Of a stretch of 6,992 bases of DNA, positions 6,220 through 6,992 are shown in pieces. The translations under genes and the position numbers were made by a program. Source of the stretch: Phycisphaerales bacterium (GTDB taxonomy: Bacteria; Planctomycetota; Phycisphaerae; SM23-33). The DNA lies in the NCBI GenBank assembly GCA_003153915.1, contig PMBX01000149.1, positions 9,165 to 16,156 on the forward strand, read 5' to 3'. The number at the start of each line of letters is the position of its first letter. Positions within the stretch are counted from its first letter, which is position 1. The notes beneath the pieces are model-generated. The model worked only from the letters and a program-made list of their open reading frames with translations. It was not told where the DNA came from and searched no databases.

Positions 6220-6992
6220 GTGGCACTTAAGATCGCATTCATCGGTGGCGGAAGCGTGGGTTTCACCCGCAAGCTCTTTCGGGACATCCTCGCCGTGCCG
6301 GAATTGGCCGACACGCATTTTGCGATGACCGACATCAACCGGCGGAACCTGGACATGGTGGTCCAGCTCTGCCAAAAGGACCTGGCGACCAACAAGCTTC
6401 CGGCGACGATCACGGCCACCCTGGATCGCCGCCGCGCTGTCGCCGACGCCGACTACGTCATCAACTGCACGCGCATCGGCGGGCTGGAGGCGTATCAATA
6501 TGACATCGACATCCCGCTCAAATACGGCGTGGACCAATGCGTCGGAGATACGCTGTGCATCGGCGGCATCATGTACGGCCAGCGGAACATCCCCTGCATT
6601 TTGGACTTCTGCAAGGATATCCGCGAGGTGGCCAAGGACGACGTGCTGTTCCTCAACTACGCCAACCCCAACGTCATGAACACCTGGGCGGCGTTGGAGT
6701 TTGGCCGGGTCAACACCGTGGGGCTTTGCCACGGCGTCCAGGGCGGCCACTGGCAGATCGCCAAGGTCCTGGGCGCAAAAAGCACCAAGGACGTGGACAT
6801 CATCTGCGCGGGCATCAACCACCAGACCTGGTACATCCGCATCCTCTACAAAGGCCGGGAGATCAGCGGAAAGGAACTGCTTGCGGCCTTCGAGCGCAAT
6901 CCGGAATTCCGCAAGACCGAAAAGGTCCGCATCGACGTGTTGCGGCGCTTCGGCTATTACAGCACCGAATCCAACGGCCACCTCAGCGAGTA
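6220..6992 (+). CDS. Family 4 glycoside hydrolase, MelA-like (alpha-galactosidase/alpha-glycosidase type), 3' end cut by window
   Basis: The first 257 residues of a GH4 enzyme, out of roughly 430-450 in the family. Characterised GH4 enzymes hydrolyse glycosides by an NAD+- and divalent-metal-dependent oxidation/elimination mechanism in the cytoplasm. VALKIAFIGGGSVGFTRKL is the Rossmann NAD-binding start. GDTLCIGGIMYGQRNIP (109-125), LNYANPNVMNTWA (145-157), CHGVQGG (170-176) and ICAGINHQTWY (195-205) follow the MelA order closely; C170 and H201 correspond to the metal ligands. The last residues, GYYSTESNGHLSE, match the MelA GYFVTESSEHFAEY region, and the trailing TA probably begins Tyr. The motif is CHGV, whereas alpha-galactosidases usually have CHSV and alpha-galacturonidases CHEV, so substrate specificity is open. 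It starts at GTG with a strong ribosome binding site and is divergent from the SDR gene. Confidence 0.93.
   Translation, partial: MALKIAFIGGGSVGFTRKLFRDILAVPELADTHFAMTDINRRNLDMVVQLCQKDLATNKLPATITATLDRRRAVADADYVINCTRIGGLEAYQYDIDIPLKYGVDQCVGDTLCIGGIMYGQRNIPCILDFCKDIREVAKDDVLFLNYANPNVMNTWAALEFGRVNTVGLCHGVQGGHWQIAKVLGAKSTKDVDIICAGINHQTWYIRILYKGREISGKELLAAFERNPEFRKTEKVRIDVLRRFGYYSTESNGHLSE

Noticed and set aside
6022..6981. A 319-codon minus-strand open frame across the GH4 start
   Set aside because: The plus strand carries unmistakable GH4 motifs with a strong ribosome binding site. The antisense frame has no family features and would span the divergent promoter region.

Overview
The window looks like chromosomal DNA from a GC-rich planctomycete, probably near the Phycisphaerae. 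The main clue is the N-terminal motif FEPLENRCLLDG in the first protein, a variant of the LEPR-XLL signature typical of large exported planctomycete proteins. The mix of a giant multidomain surface-type protein, a parallel beta-helix protein and carbohydrate genes fits this, as does the near absence of operons. The genus cannot be fixed from sequence alone.

Layout: four genes alternate in strand (-, +, -, +), so none share an operon. (1) 11-3502, minus: a 1163-residue protein with a LEPR-XLL-like N-terminus, an apparently intact cyclophilin-type peptidyl-prolyl isomerase domain, Ig-like beta segments, an LVIVD-type beta-propeller and a repetitive C-terminal region with three 45-residue tandem units. 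(2) 3503-3837: divergent intergenic region with a TGGTATAAT extended -10 for the minus-strand gene and a TAACATGTTA palindrome. (3) 3838-4794, plus: an exported, probably lipid-anchored, pectate-lyase-3-like parallel beta-helix protein. (4) 4795-4924: convergent intergenic region with a strong intrinsic terminator nested in a larger inverted repeat that resembles a dispersed palindromic element. (5) 4925-5947, minus: an NAD(P)-binding extended-SDR sugar epimerase/dehydratase-like protein. (6) 5948-6219: divergent regulatory region with a 10-bp inverted repeat of 43-bp periodicity. (7) 6220 to the window edge, plus: the first 257 residues of a family 4 glycoside hydrolase, MelA-like but with a CHGV rather than CHSV active-site motif. 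It starts at GTG.

Taken together, the right half suggests sugar metabolism: a GH4 glycosidase (NAD+- and metal-dependent in characterised members) divergent from a nucleotide-dependent sugar-modifying enzyme, next to an envelope beta-helix protein that may bind or cut polysaccharide. That functional link is inference from proximity. I see no CRISPR array, tRNA, rRNA, transposase, phage or defence genes, and no clearly new multi-gene system. The most unusual items are the cyclophilin/propeller/repeat fusion, the nested palindromic element and the long-spaced inverted repeat before the GH4 gene.
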